A stretch of 64,000 nucleotides of DNA from Nematostella vectensis (GCF_932526225.1 NC_064046.1:4823306-4887305); one strand, 5' to 3'; counted from the first letter of the stretch, positions 49,301-59,931 are shown. Numbers and translations are program-made. The notes: a model not told the origin generated them from the sequence alone.

Positions 49301-52300
49301 CGCAAGTGGCGTCATTTTCTAGCAGGTCGTCACATCAGCCTGGAGACTGATCAGCGTTCTGTGGCATTCATGTTTGACAACAGGAAACGCACGTAAAGAA
49401 AATAAGAAAAGAATAATAAGATCCAAGACTGGCGACTAGAATTAGCATCATTCTGCTACACAATGAAATGTAGGTCTGGGAAGGATAACATCGCTACTGA
49501 CTCACTCCAAGGATTTCACTGCCTCGATGCTAACAAGCAGCCTTGCTGAGATCCATGCAGTACTGTGCCACTCTGGCGTACCCCGGATGTTGCACTTTGT
49601 CAGGTCCAATAACTTACCCTACTCTATGGATGAGGTAAACAAAACATGTGCAGCCTGTAGGACCTGCGCAGAGCTCAAGCCACAGTTCTACCGACCCAGG
49701 CCAGCGTCCATATCAAGCCAACACAGACCATGGAGAGGCTCAGCATCGAATTCAAAGGGCCTCTGCCTACTTCAACTTATAACCCATATATCCTCACAGT
49801 ACTCGTGCTTTCCATTTGCTTTCCCGTGCCCGAACATGCAATCCTTCACTGTTATCAAGTTCTTAGAACAGATACTTACTCTTTGCGGCACTCCGAGCCA
49901 TATCCACTCGGACCGGGGTACCTCACTCATCTCACAAGAGTTAAAAAAGTAACTATCAGCACGAGGGGTTGCATCGAGTAGAACCACACCCTATCCCCCC
50001 ATCAAAAATGGTCAAGTAGAGCGATACAATGGTCTTATCTGGAAGGCAGTTCAAATCGTCGAATCTACCAGTTGCTAAATGGGAACAAATTCCAGATTCC
50101 AGATGCACTCCACTCCATCCGTTCTCCCCTTTGCACTTCAACCAACACACCACACAAGAAACACCACATAAGAAGTTCTTCAGCTTCCAACGCTGCTCTA
50201 CGCACGGCACGTCACCACCTACATACCTGGTCCAGTACTCCTTAGCCGATTTATGCGTGCTAACAAGAATGAACCCCTTGTCGACCATGGATGAGCTGAA
50301 AGATGTAAACCCTACATATACGCACATCCAGTATACAGATGGAAAGGAATCAACTGTCTCTCTCAGGGACCTAGCTCCATGCCCAACCCAGTATAGCTCC
50401 ACACAGATGAGTCAAGAGAGTACATTTCAAGGGCAAGCAGCTCCTACTCCTCGGACTACACCTGCTGATTTTGGTCTGGGGACACCAGCCCTTATCCCCC
50501 CTGATCCTGGTTTCGTGACCGAAGTCAAGTCAGTCCCCGCTAACCTACTTTGTCGCTCCACCAGGGAGATCCGGCGACCATCACGCTTTGACTGTTAACA
50601 CCTAGTATGGTGAACTTTTATTGTTACATTTTATAGGAGGGGAAAATGATATGACATTTATTATTGTTGGGCTCCTGTGGCCTGAGCCTGAGTTTGGTCA
50701 GCAGATTGTTAATTAGACTAGCAGCAATTTTGTTTTAGCTTGCTTTATTGTAAACACTGTTTTATGTCGAGTAATGCCTTACTATGGTTACTACACAAAG
50801 CATCTATTTCCATCGGCTAATTCAAGCAAGTAACCAAGATATTTTTAATTAAATATCCCCAATAAAATATCAGACTTCATTCGTGGATTGTTATTTTGAA
50901 GGTTCCTTGCGAATTAACCGCTGTATGATAAGCAATAACAAAGGAGTGAGTGATCGACATTCTTTAAACGTTATTGATGTTCCCCTCCTTCCCCACCCTG
51001 GGAATAGTATGCTAAAACTTCACTAACCTGCAATGCTCTTAAGCATTTATCAGCCCTCATCACTCCTGCAGACCTTTCAAGAACAGCACTGTACCCAGGG
51101 TCAAATTGAAGGCTGGGAAATCTCTTTCTTAGCTCACTTGGTGACAATACCTCATGCCCAATCCCCAAATCTTTAAGGTTTTGTGCATCTTTTTTTAGAG
51201 TAAGACCAGGGGCCTCTTCCACTGACAACAAGCCCACATTTCTGTGAACAAAAAGGGCAAAAATTAGAAAGGGTGTGGAGATTTACCGGGCCAATCATTC
51301 TGTGTTGCTTCAAATTACATAGTCCAACAGTAACATTTTTTATCTTAGCATTGTTTTCGCAAGCTATGAACAGGAGTCAGATATATCGCAGCTTGTTAAA
51401 TGCTCTGAAAGATAAACACCCCAACAAATCTGGAAATTTAATCAGCTTTTAATCCAAGTTTTTTTTAGGAAAGATACGTCCGGATATTCATCATGATAAT
51501 GAATAGAAAAGGACAAACCAGGCACGTACACAGGAGGATGCGCAGGGTGCGCACCCCCCCCCCCCCCTAGCGGCCAAAAAGTGGGTCATTTCTTAGGGAA
51601 TCTTCAAATACTATGCTTGGCCATATGATACCTATGCATTCGTATTACGCATTCATACGCGTCCCCCGCCCCCTGAGCCAATCCTGGGAACGCACCAGCA
51701 CACCACCTCCTCCATCTTAAAATCCTGTCTCAAGCTTTTGGGAATCCTGAGTCGTCCTTGGCATGGAGGACTAAGTAATATTTTTAACCATTTGACCCTT
51801 GAGGTAGTTAGGGGGGGTATGTAGTACAAGTACAAGTATGTAGGGACAGATGCCCTCCCTCCACCTCCCAATTAGAATTGTATAGTTCATAATAAAAAAA
51901 ATGCCAAATCACCAACCTGATGTAGATTTCTTCGTTTGCGTGAAGTTCAATGTCCTTCCAAATGGCCAATGAATCTCTGGCCATTCTGACGAACACTGGG
52001 TTAGAGTACAGTGTCCGGAATATCCTGCTCTGTCCATGGGAACTCCCTCTCGAATGAGGGAGGGGAAACTAATAAAGCAAATGATTAATGTATCAAAGCG
52101 TTGTTAGACCACCATTTAGAGCTTCCCAAAATTTACGCCAATCCGACACCATTCAAGAAACTGACCCCAATTCTATTATGGATAATTTTCCTATTATGTA
52201 CCTGTTCTAACAGGAGAACTTCCTGGCCATTCTGAGCCAATTGCCTGGCTGTGGCACTTCCCATTACTCCAGCACCTACTACACAGACATCATACACCTT

Positions 52301-52312
52301 GCTTGATGACAT
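37281..52312 (-). CDS. PIPOX: Peroxisomal sarcosine oxidase / L-pipecolate oxidase, 9 exons
   Basis: FAD-dependent amine oxidase expected to oxidise sarcosine or pipecolate in peroxisomes, making H2O2. Exons: 52202-52312, 51917-52068, 51028-51241, 46386-46518, 46233-46285, 45993-46139, 41638-41814, 41200-41275, 37281-37420. All junctions are GT-AG and phases sum to about 400 aa; human PIPOX is 390. The dinucleotide-binding motif [10 protein letters not shown] is near the N-terminus. [15 protein letters not shown] follows, then GPWTN. Cys326 in EMCLYSMTPD is at the position of the covalent FAD cysteine, and [13 protein letters not shown] completes the flavin site. The start at 52312 was chosen because MSSSKVYDV leads directly into the FAD fold; an in-frame ATG at 52327 adds five residues. 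The C-terminus is SNL, a weak variant of the SHL-type PTS1. Three introns carry LTR retroelements in antisense orientation, yet all exons are intact. Confidence 0.94.
37786..37950. mobile_element. Short TIR element in PIPOX intron 8
   Basis: Left end acggccgttggagtaagtac and right end agctgcgtactgaccccgac are imperfect inverted repeats of about 25 bp, joined by a non-coding 165-bp body. It lies in the last PIPOX intron just beyond the 65-bp array. Confidence 0.55.
38015..39143. repeat. 65-bp minisatellite derived from PIPOX exon 7 and its donor (main block)
   Basis: About 17 units of ctaggatggtctacttaccc, aggtaaggatacttatcaag, tataaataatgcatccgggg and agaaa. The first 19 bases equal the intron side of the real exon-7 donor at 41182-41200. 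The second half aligns at about 85 percent with exon-7 coding sequence at 41231-41270. About 32 exon bases are missing between the halves. On the gene strand each unit presents GGGTAAGTAGACC, a strong donor consensus. Confidence 0.88.
39413..39685 (+). pseudogene. gag fragment of the pol-less LTR element
   Basis: Frame with [20 protein letters not shown], typical of Gypsy capsid N-termini, and [14 protein letters not shown]. After 39640 the matching sequence continues in another frame ([18 protein letters not shown]) up to a CCHC-like knuckle near 40075-40125 ([15 protein letters not shown]). At least one frameshift breaks it. Confidence 0.75.
40116..40715 (+). pseudogene. Gag end fused by deletion to integrase C-terminus
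   Basis: The frame runs from the gag tail directly into sequence typical of the end of Gypsy integrase: [20 protein letters not shown] and [20 protein letters not shown], followed by a Pro/Ser-rich tail ending YLKDYVRR. The catalytic integrase core is absent, so pol was lost by internal deletion near 40200. Confidence 0.75.
40983..41190. repeat. 65-bp minisatellite, block beyond the LTR element
   Basis: Three further units of the exon-7-derived repeat, some with an extra cagat insertion. They continue right up to the genuine exon-7 donor, showing where the array grew from. Confidence 0.85.
41928..42081 (+). repeat. 5' LTR of Gypsy 1
   Basis: 154 bp with TG and CA ends. It is similar to the 3' LTR but differs by several substitutions and small indels, so the insertion is not recent. 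Confidence 0.9.
42104..42496 (+). pseudogene. gag of Gypsy 1
   Basis: The first 130 codons of the capsid region are open ([17 protein letters not shown], then [19 protein letters not shown]), followed by a frameshift. Downstream in another frame are [16 protein letters not shown] and [14 protein letters not shown], two CCHC-type knuckles. Confidence 0.8.
43359..43649 (+). pseudogene. Reverse transcriptase fragment of Gypsy 1
   Basis: Contains [20 protein letters not shown] and [18 protein letters not shown], the standard opening of Gypsy RT. Later motifs, including [13 protein letters not shown] and YFDDVVIYG, continue in another frame to about 43780. Confidence 0.85.
44067..44804 (+). pseudogene. 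RNase H and integrase zinc-binding region of Gypsy 1
   Basis: 245 open codons. The RNase H end shows [11 protein letters not shown] and [10 protein letters not shown]. The integrase N-terminal HHCC region shows [17 protein letters not shown] and [12 protein letters not shown]. The catalytic core continues in another frame ([27 protein letters not shown]) until a stop at about 44925. Confidence 0.85.
45674..45819 (+). repeat. 3' LTR of Gypsy 1
   Basis: 146 bp with the same termini as the 5' copy, preceded by a gaagga purine stretch. Confidence 0.9.
45922..46005. repeat. 43-bp tandem duplication of the PIPOX exon-6 donor
   Basis: Two nearly identical copies starting agaaccctgtttttgaatac at 45922 and 45965. 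Each contains the end of the coding exon (ACATGCTTAAG on the minus strand) and its GTAAGG donor. The gene-proximal copy supplies the real donor at 45993. Confidence 0.9.
47295..47438 (+). repeat. 5' LTR of Gypsy 2
   Basis: 144 bp, ends ggttactaca. Shares about 80 percent identity by eye with the 3' LTR and the solo LTR at 34255-34404. Confidence 0.85.
47569..48006 (+). pseudogene. Gag-protease region of Gypsy 2
   Basis: The open frame carries the nucleocapsid knuckle (C-X2-C-X4-H-X4-C) and the aspartic protease motif DTGSSGSYI. It then runs into Penelope-like sequence at about 48006, where the frame stays open by chance. The true gag start (47466) is separated by a frameshift near 47565. Confidence 0.8.
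48006..48836 (+). mobile_element. Penelope-like element 3' fragment nested in Gypsy 2
   Basis: The frame contains the Penelope-like signature [20 protein letters not shown] and [18 protein letters not shown]. It is followed, after a frameshift, by the cysteine cluster [14 protein letters not shown] and a GIY-YIG-like segment ([23 protein letters not shown]). These are the end of RT and the endonuclease that distinguish Penelope-like elements. The 5' part is missing, as usual for truncated copies. A ctgacga...gaaac stretch near 48735 resembles a decayed hammerhead core, but stem II does not pair. Confidence 0.8.
49214..49396 (+). pseudogene. RNase H fragment of Gypsy 2
   Basis: Contains [20 protein letters not shown] and [12 protein letters not shown], typical of the Gypsy RNase H domain. 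A stop follows at 49394. The palm and thumb of RT between about 49195 and here are deleted. Confidence 0.8.
49527..49952 (+). pseudogene. Integrase N-terminal region of Gypsy 2
   Basis: HHCC zinc-binding pattern ([31 protein letters not shown]), followed by core fragments in two frames, including [17 protein letters not shown] with the second catalytic Asp region. Confidence 0.75.
50647..50795 (+). repeat. 3' LTR of Gypsy 2
   Basis: 149 bp, TGATATGACATTT to ACTACA. Confidence 0.88.
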
Positions 52313-53109
52313 TTCTAAAGGAAACACAGGTATCTATAATCAAGGGTTATACAACATTGGACGACATTGCGACATTGCCTGGCTAGACATTTCTATAGAA
52401 AACACAGATAATCAGGAACCCAGCGAATCTCAACGGGAACATACATCATTGCATTGCTGGACGACAGCGAAACGAGAAGATAAAGGAGAGAAGACGCCCC
52501 GGGAGTCTGTTCTGTAAAAATCCAGTTCCAAAAGGGTTGTGAAGTAACGGGCCCTGTTTCTGAACTGTCACATTGAAATCTCGTGATGTGTTACACAAAA
52601 CAGTCTTGTTGTTACTTTTTTATCATGCCGTATCCTATGCTTTAGAGAAGTTCGACATATTATCAGTTCCAGCTGCTTATAGTAACGAAACTCTGTAAGA
52701 GGAGAGACGTCTTTGCGTACAGGATTCGGGAAACGCTTGATTAACCAGATCTTCCCTGGTATATGCGAAATTCTTTGGCTTCTGAGTGACCCAAGACGGC
52801 CAGGAAATTAGATGATCTTTAACGGGTAGCCTTGCTGAGACAAGTACAAACAAATTTGTTGATTTAATCGCGGAGCGAATTGTAGAACTTCAGTCAGAAA
52901 CATATTACTGCATAGATGCTGTTTTAAAATCATATATAAGCATTAAAAATTTATCTGCTTAACACGAACATCTCGTAACCTGCATAGAAATTTAGATATT
53001 GCGTTGCTGTTGTTTTTTTTGTCTAGGGTGCCTTGAAAGTAGTATTAGGAAACGAGGGTTATGCGATTGTTGAATCGTGGATCCAAGATAACGTCCGGTC
53101 TCCATGGCA
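52313..53109. other. PIPOX upstream region
   Basis: No other gene. This stretch should hold the PIPOX promoter and 5' UTR. The imperfect direct repeat acattggacgacattgcgacattg lies near 52352-52376. No TATA box can be assigned. Confidence 0.45.
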
Positions 53110-53690
53110 ACCCCGGAGGAGTAGAAACAATAGACTCGGATGAGTAAGGAGTAAGAACAGTAGACTCAGAGGAGTAGGAACAATAGACTCAGAGGAGTAA
53201 GAACAATAGACTCAGAGGATTAGGAACAACAGACTCAGAGGAGTAGAAACAATAGACTCAGAGGAGTAGGAACAATAGACTCGGAGGAGTAGGAACAATA
53301 GACTCGGAGAAGTAAGAACAATAGAATCGGAGGAGCAGGAACAATAAACTCGGAGGAGTAGGAACAATAGACTCGGAGAAGTAAGAACAGACTCGGAGGA
53401 GTAAGAACAATAGACTCGGAGTCACTCCTCGGAGGAGTAAGAACAATAGACTAGGAGGAGTAAGAACAATATGAGGAGTAAGAACAATAGACTCGGAGGA
53501 GTAAGAACAATAGACTCGGAGGAGTAAGAACAATAGACTCGGAGGAGTAAGAACAATAGACTAGGAGGAGTAAGAACAATAGACTCGGAGGAGTAAGAAC
53601 AATAGACTCGGAGGAGTAAGAACAATAGACTCGGAGGAGTAAGAAAAATAGACTAGGAGGAGTAAGAACATTAGACTAATAACAACAGAA
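53110..53690. repeat. 23-bp minisatellite upstream of PIPOX
   Basis: About 25 units of actcggaggagtaagaacaa plus tag. Variants include tagg for cggg-like positions and single-base changes. The apparent Leu/Ser/Tyr-rich frames on the minus strand are artefacts of the repeat. Confidence 0.92.
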
Positions 53691-53948
53691 AATAAGTAAG
53701 TGTTGGGTTCTATAACTGGTGGATCATGGATATAACATGGCATCTTAGTCACCATGGCAACCCTAGGGGTACAAAGGAATGGGAGGGGATTAGAGCCAAT
53801 TGGCTGGAGAGATTGGGAGGAACAAAGGATTCAGTGGTCTTGCCTAGGGGGGAAAATCATTGAAAACAATACACTTGTCTAGCCTTGCCCATAAGATGGA
53901 ATATGGAAGCTGCCAAGCCTCCATAGAGGTACCCTGCTAGCAAAGCTT

Positions 53949-54056
53949 TTTCCTGTTTGTTTCTATCAGTTTACTTATCCGTGTCGCGCCTCTGTTCTGA
54001 ACGCGAAAGAACAGAGACGCGACATGGATAAGTTAACAGATAGAAACAAACAGGAA
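53949..54056. repeat. Long hairpin (about 50-bp arms, 9-nt loop)
   Basis: The left arm tttcctgtttgtttctatca continues through ttacttatccgtgtcgcgcc to tctgttct. After gaacgcgaa the inverse follows almost perfectly to aggaaa. It could be a collapsed foldback element or an inverted duplication. Non-coding. Confidence 0.8.
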
Positions 54057-55350
54057 ATGGGTATACCATAGAGGTTTTAATTGTGAAATAATGTGTTTAC
54101 ACACAGGCTATCGTATAACTTCACTCCAAAATCATGTCTAATGTCTTGTTTAGTGTTGAATAAGGCATGTATTCCTACCTAAACTGGCTGTTACCTTGTA
54201 CCACTTTTAAACGAAGCGCTTTGTAACTGTTGCCGCCTCTCCCCCCATCCCTCTCCCTTGAGCCGCTACGCAGGCTATGCATGTGTGTGTATCAAAATAT
54301 ACAGCATTTTCCACAGGTCCCCCTTACCCTTCTCAAGTTTTGTCAATGTTATTAAAAATTATTGAATTAAATTTTAGTTATTAAAAAAATTACCATGCAA
54401 TGCGCACAAAGCAGGCAGTGAGAACAGAATCACTTGCACGCCTAGTTTGTCCTTAGTAGCCCACTTTTCATTCATTAGAAAAGCCAGCTAGTCTCATTCG
54501 GGGTTATTCGCAAATACTTTGGTTTCGAATATTGGGAATTCTGTGACAAGTGCAAAGGCAGTGCTGCGCTAGGGCCAGTAGTGAATCTAGGGGGAGGGTT
54601 TAGGGGGTTTAACCCTCCCCCCCCCTTTGTGCTGCAAAAAAGCCATATGTTACAAAGAAATACCCCCTCCTCCATTTGTCAATGAGGGTGAGGGTCATTT
54701 CTTCGCACCCTTGCCCAGCGCCCCTCGGCCTTATTTTACGCAGCCTAGTCCCAGCCGTTTTTACTGTGCTCGGAGATGAACCGGAAGTAGTCTGAAGGCT
54801 GGGATGGATTTCCATGTATTGCAAACAACATATTACAAGTTTGTACTTTGCTTTTGCTAGTTTGTATTTTGCTTTTGAGTTTTTATTTTTTTTTGCGAGT
54901 TTGTGTTTTGCTTTTGCGAGTTTGTATAAAGTCCGATGAACCGTGAGGTAGCCTGAGGGCTGGGACGAGCTCAGTTTCCTGTGACGTCACAACTCTTACC
55001 ATCCACAGGAATCCCAATAATAACGCCTGGGACTAGTCTGCCTTTTACGCAATCCTATTCAAAAATAAAACATTTCCGAATAGTCACAAATGAGAGCCGG
55101 CTAGAAGGCTATGATTACAACATCTTTCTCCGTTCGCTCGCTTCAGGCGATCTTGCTGCGACAGCAATAAATAAACGAAGTATAAACCAAGGTTAGCTCT
55201 GCACACCAAATCGCTATGATCTTGAAAGCAAATTAAAATCTCGCATCAAACAGACCACACGAAAAAGAATCCTCTATGTCTGAGATTTGCCCCCAAGCTT
55301 CTAGCGATCAGTGACGCAACCCAACCGAGACGTGCGTTATATGGTATGCT
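54057..55350. other. Intergenic stretch with small repeats
   Basis: No supported gene. Includes a G/C-run palindrome near 54590-54630 (agggggtttaaccctccc). Bases near 54935-55010 are an inverted copy of 25330-25450 (ggctgggacgagctcagttt, then gtgacgtcacaactcttacc). Confidence 0.5.
54836..54925. repeat. Short tandem repeat of about 20 bp
   Basis: Four to five imperfect units of gcgagtttgtattttgcttt. Confidence 0.75.
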
Positions 55351-58300
55351 ACCAGAGTGAAGTTGGTTCCTTATTCGCAGTTCCTTTTTCGTCTGTTTCC
55401 TTATTCGCTCAGTTCCTTATTCAAATCCGGGGGGGGGGGGGGGTACTTACATAATACCTTTTAATTCGAGTTGAAACAGTATTTAGGCATAACAGTTTAT
55501 TCAGAACAAGTCCAACAGCATTTTCGTCGGGTAATTTTGGTTGCTTTAACGTGCTTTGCTGCTAACAAAGCTGTGAACATGAGACTCTATCTGCTACAAA
55601 AGGTCAAATTACGCAATGCGTGCAATCGCTTTCACAAATGAATCTAGCAAAAGAGAGTAAATCTACCTCTCATCTAATAAATGTATTTATATCTTTGGCT
55701 TTCTTTCCAAACGCATTAATGTATTTAGAGGAGAAATATTCACGCTTTACTCGACTACGTACGCGTGTAGAAGGTATTTTACCTTGCTAACAAAACCACA
55801 ATTTGACAGGTAGTGCTTGTTGTCAATTAACACCTTGGCTATCAGATAAGGCTGTCAGAACAAATAGATTAGTGCAGTGACACGAATAGGGAACTGTTCC
55901 TTATTCAAGTTAGTTTTCGCGAATAAGGAAATGGGATCTCCCAACGTCCGATTTCGTTTTACGACTTGTCCGAATAAGGAATAGACTATGAAGAGGATTG
56001 TCAGTGTTTGCTCATCATTTCTCAATAAAGGAAATGAAATTTCTTAACGCCCTATTTCGCTTTAACGACTCCTTTCGAAAGAGTTCTCGAAAAAGGAAAT
56101 GGTATTTTATAACTCCCGATCTCGTTTTAACTACTTATCCGAATAAGGAATAGACTAAAAAGAGGGTTTTTTATATTTTCTAAACATTTCTCGAATAACT
56201 AAATGGAATCTCCCAACGTCCGATTTCGTTTTACTACTTATCCGAATAAGGAATAGACTAAAGAGAGTGTTCTTTAGTACTTTCTAAACATTTCTCGAAT
56301 AAGGAAATGGTATTTCATAACGCCTGATTTCGTTTTAACTACTTATCCCAATAAGGAATAGACTAAACACTGGATTGTCAGTGTTTGCTCATCGTTATGG
56401 TATTTTATAACGCCTGATTTCGTTTTAACTACTTATCCCAATAAGGAATAGACTAAACACTGGATTGTCAGTGTTTGCTCATCATTTCTCAATAAAGGAA
56501 ATGGAATTTCATAACGCCTGATTTCGCTTAAACGACGCCTTTCGAAAGAGTTCTCGAAAAAGGAAATGGTATTTCATAACTCCCGATCTCGTTTTAACTT
56601 ACTTATCCGAATAAGGAATAGACTAAAAAGAAGATTGTCAGTGTTTTTTCAACATCTCTTGAAAAAGGAAATGGCATTTCATAACGCCTGATTTCGTTTT
56701 TACTACTTTTTTACCGAAAAAGGAATGGAGTAAAAAGAAGATTGTTAGCATGTTTTTTTTTTCAACGTCTTTTGAATAAGGAGATGGTATTTTATAACGA
56801 CCGATTTCGTTTTTATGAATTATTTAAATAAGAAACCGAACTAATTTCTCGAATAAGGAAATGGAATTAGCTTTAACGACGCGAATTATAAGACCGAATG
56901 ACTAGAAGGGCGTGGTTGTCCCCCCAATAATGTCCCTTTAACCGTGTCCCCTTCAAAATAATCTACTCATGCTACGGCTTGTTTGGGTTTCCTTAACATT
57001 TCTTGAAAAAGGAAATGGAATGTAAAAACTCCGTTTTCGTTTTTACGAATTATTTAAATAAGGAAATAATGCTATAATGCTTTCGTGCTCATTTTACGAT
57101 ACTCTTAAAATGTTTGTCTTTTAAAAACTATAATATGGTATTGCATTAAATGGGGAATTAGTTTAAGAGAATTTATCTTGTTGAAAATAGTGAGCTCACA
57201 GGGCCGTAGCAGGGGGTGCCCCCCTTGTTTGACCGAGACCACTGTTTCATGTCCTAGGACAAGACAGGCAACCTGTACTCTGTCTGTTAGACTTGTGGAA
57301 GAAAACCTTTTACGACTCCAATCAATCAACTCCTGCGCAGATGTTTATATCATAACATATCGTGCAAAATCGTCCTTCATGAAATCCAATATCTTTTTCA
57401 GAACAATAAATGGGACAAACATAATCCAAGTGATATGATACCGCTTTCCTTTTCCATAGTGTATCACGCTCAAACGAAACAATCCTGTGTAGAGTCAATT
57501 ATAAATGTAATTAAAATTATTTCAAATAAATTTATTAATTGTGTAATAATTTCAACCAAATATGTAAGTAATAGATTTTCAAATTTAATAAACAATTTTT
57601 CAAATAACCACAAACTATTTGCATAATATCCTTGGTATACGGAAATGAGAAAGTACAAGCTCCTTATAGACAATTCTTATTGATGTATTACACACGAGAT
57701 CGGAATAGTTATGGAGGCTGGTGTCACTCGTATATTTCAATAAATTCACGCATTTAACAAACGTTATATTCTTTTATTCGAAAATATCGCAAATCTGTAT
57801 TCAAATATATCGTAATAACGAAATTACATTTCTTTTTACGGAAAAAACGGTGTGGAAACACTAACAATCATCTTTATAGTCTAATCCTTATTCGGATAAG
57901 TGGTAAAAAAGAAATCGGGCGTTATGAGATACAATTGCCTTATTCGAGAAATGTAGAAAACACTAACAATCATCTTTATAGTCTAATCCTTATTCGGATA
58001 AGTGGTAAAAAAGAAATCGGGCATTATGAGATACAATTGCCTTATTCGAGAAATGTTAAGAAAACACTAACAATCATCTTTATAGTCTAATCCTTATTCG
58101 GATAAGTGGTAAAAAAGAAATCGGGCATTATGAGATACAATTGCCTTATTCGAGAAATGTTAAGAAAACACTAACAATCATCTTTTTAGTCTATTCCTTA
58201 TTCGGATAAGTAGTTAAAACGAAATCAGGCGTTATGAAATACCATTTCCTTATTCGAGAGATGTTTAGAAAACACAAACGACCCTCTTTTTAGTCTATTC

Positions 58301-59300
58301 CTTATTCGGATAAGTAGTTAAAAAGAAATCAGGCGTTATGAAATACCATTTCCTTATTCGAGAAATGTTTAGAAAGTACTAAAGAACACTCTCTTTAGTC
58401 TATTCCTTATTCGGATAAGTAGTAAAACGAAATCGGACGTTGGGAGATTCCATTTACTTATTCGAGAAATGTTTAGAAAATATAAAAAACCCTCTTTTTA
58501 GTCTATTCCTTCTTCGGATAAGTAGTTAAAACGAGATCGGGAGTTATGAAATACCATTTCCTTTTTCGAGAACTCTTTTCGAAAGGAGTCGTTAAAGCGA
58601 AATCGGGCGTTATGAAATTTCATTTCCTTTATTGAGAAATGATAAGCAAACACTGACAATCCTCTTCATAGTCTATTCCTTATACGGATAAGTCGTAAAA
58701 CGAAATCGGACGTTGGGAGATTCCATTTCCTTATTCGCGAAAACTAACTTGAATAAGGAACAATTCCCTATTCGTGTCTCTGCACTAGTCTATTTGTTTT
58801 GTCAGAGCCTTATGTAGTAGCCAAGGTGTTAATTGACAACAAGCACTATCTGTCAAATTGTGGTTTTGTTAGCAAGGTCAAATTCCTTCTAGACGCGTAC
58901 GTAGTCAAGTAAAGCGTGAATATTTCTCCTCTAAATATTTTAATGCGTTTGGAAAGAAAGCCCAAGATATAAATACATTTATTAGATGAGAGGTAGATTT
59001 CCTCTCTTTTGCTAGATTCATTTGTGATAGCGATTGCACGCATTGCGTAATTTGACCTTTTGTAGCAGATAGAGTCTCGTGTTCACAGCTTTGTTAGCAG
59101 CAAAGCACGTTAAAGCAACCAAAATTACCCGACGAAAATGCTGTTGGACTTGTTCTGAATAAACTGTTATGCCTAAATACTGTTTCAACTCGAATTAAAA
59201 GGTATCATGTAAGTACTCCCCCGGATTTGAATAAGGAACTGAGCGAATAGGGAAACAGACGAAAAAGGAACTGCGAATAAGGAACTAACTTCACTCTGGT
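55351..59300. mobile_element. 3.95-kb foldback transposon with long inverted repeats and 9-bp target duplication
   Basis: Ends are ACCAGAGTGAAGTTGGTTCC and the inverse of ACCAGAGTGAAGTTAGTTCC. Identical tggtatgct nonamers flank it (55342-55350 and 59301-59309). The arms are about 1.4-1.5 kb each and match inverted over long stretches. Each arm includes subterminal tandem units of about 110-120 bp such as cttatccgaataaggaatag and gcctgatttcgttttaacta. The central part (about 56880-57830) has no transposase-like frame. Long TIRs plus a 9-bp duplication fit Mutator-like non-autonomous elements best; other foldback classes are possible. Confidence 0.88.
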
Positions 59301-59309
59301 TGGTATGCT

Positions 59310-59931
59310 CCACTTGAGAATAAAGCGACACGAATTCAAAACAAAATTTCGCATTACTTAATGTCCCATAAGCATTAAGAATCCCAACGAAACCCAACCA
59401 AATCGATCCCTGAAATTTATAGATAACAGTCTTTGCAACAACAGCACTTGTGCAACTTTAGTAACGCGGGTTACGATCGAGACCTACTCTACACAGTGGG
59501 ATATCTTTGTATGAATGGTAATGCGCTGCGCTGTAAAGCGACTATTTTAAAGTAAGGCGGGGAAAGTGACAATTTTACTGCAAGTAATGTCTAATATGCT
59601 TGTTAAAGTTGTATAAACCACGTATCCCTACCTCAACTGGTTGTGTTTGCCTGGATTTTGCCGGTCTGATAGGCGACGTTCTTAGTGTCACGCAATCTCC
59701 GAAGTGGAAGCTTTACACAGGGTTACCACATCTTTTTGGGGTATGCAATATTTCGATCAACTGCCAAGGCGGATGTTGAATGTTTTTTTTTTTTTTCGAT
59801 TTCGCTCTCTCTAGGGTATAAAATTCGACCGACTGCAAATCCTAAGGGGTTTTTTAACGTTTTTTTCCGATTCTGTTATCTCTTAGGGTATAAAAGCCAA
59901 CCAATTGCTATACCCAAAGGGTGTTTAACGT
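59310..59931. other. Short spacer between transposable elements
   Basis: No gene. The phrase agggtataaaattcgaccga recurs as agggtataaaagccaaccaa at about 59886, an imperfect direct repeat of about 75 bp with poly-T tails. Confidence 0.5.

Larger units (their letters stand above)
47295..50795 (+). mobile_element. Gypsy-type LTR retrotransposon 2, degenerate, with nested Penelope-like piece
   Basis: LTRs are 47295-47438 and 50647-50795; the 5' copy has lost its TG (reads CG). Flanks are caaaa and caaag, a near-perfect target duplication. The purine tract aggaggggaaaa precedes the 3' LTR. Gag starts at 47466 ([14 protein letters not shown]), with a zinc knuckle [14 protein letters not shown] near 47755-47800 and a protease [11 protein letters not shown] near 47920-47955. 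RT ([19 protein letters not shown]) resumes near 48890 after the nested element, then RNase H and the integrase zinc region. Stops and deletions occur throughout. Antisense in a PIPOX intron. Confidence 0.88.

Noticed and set aside
53258-53755. Leu/Ser/Tyr-rich frames on the minus strand
   Set aside because: Direct translation of the 23-bp minisatellite; 23 is not a multiple of three and frames shift at every unit variant.
57178-57438. 86-codon frame in the middle of the large foldback element
   Set aside because: Part overlaps a truncated CAGGGCCGTAGC MITE and no transposase motif is present.
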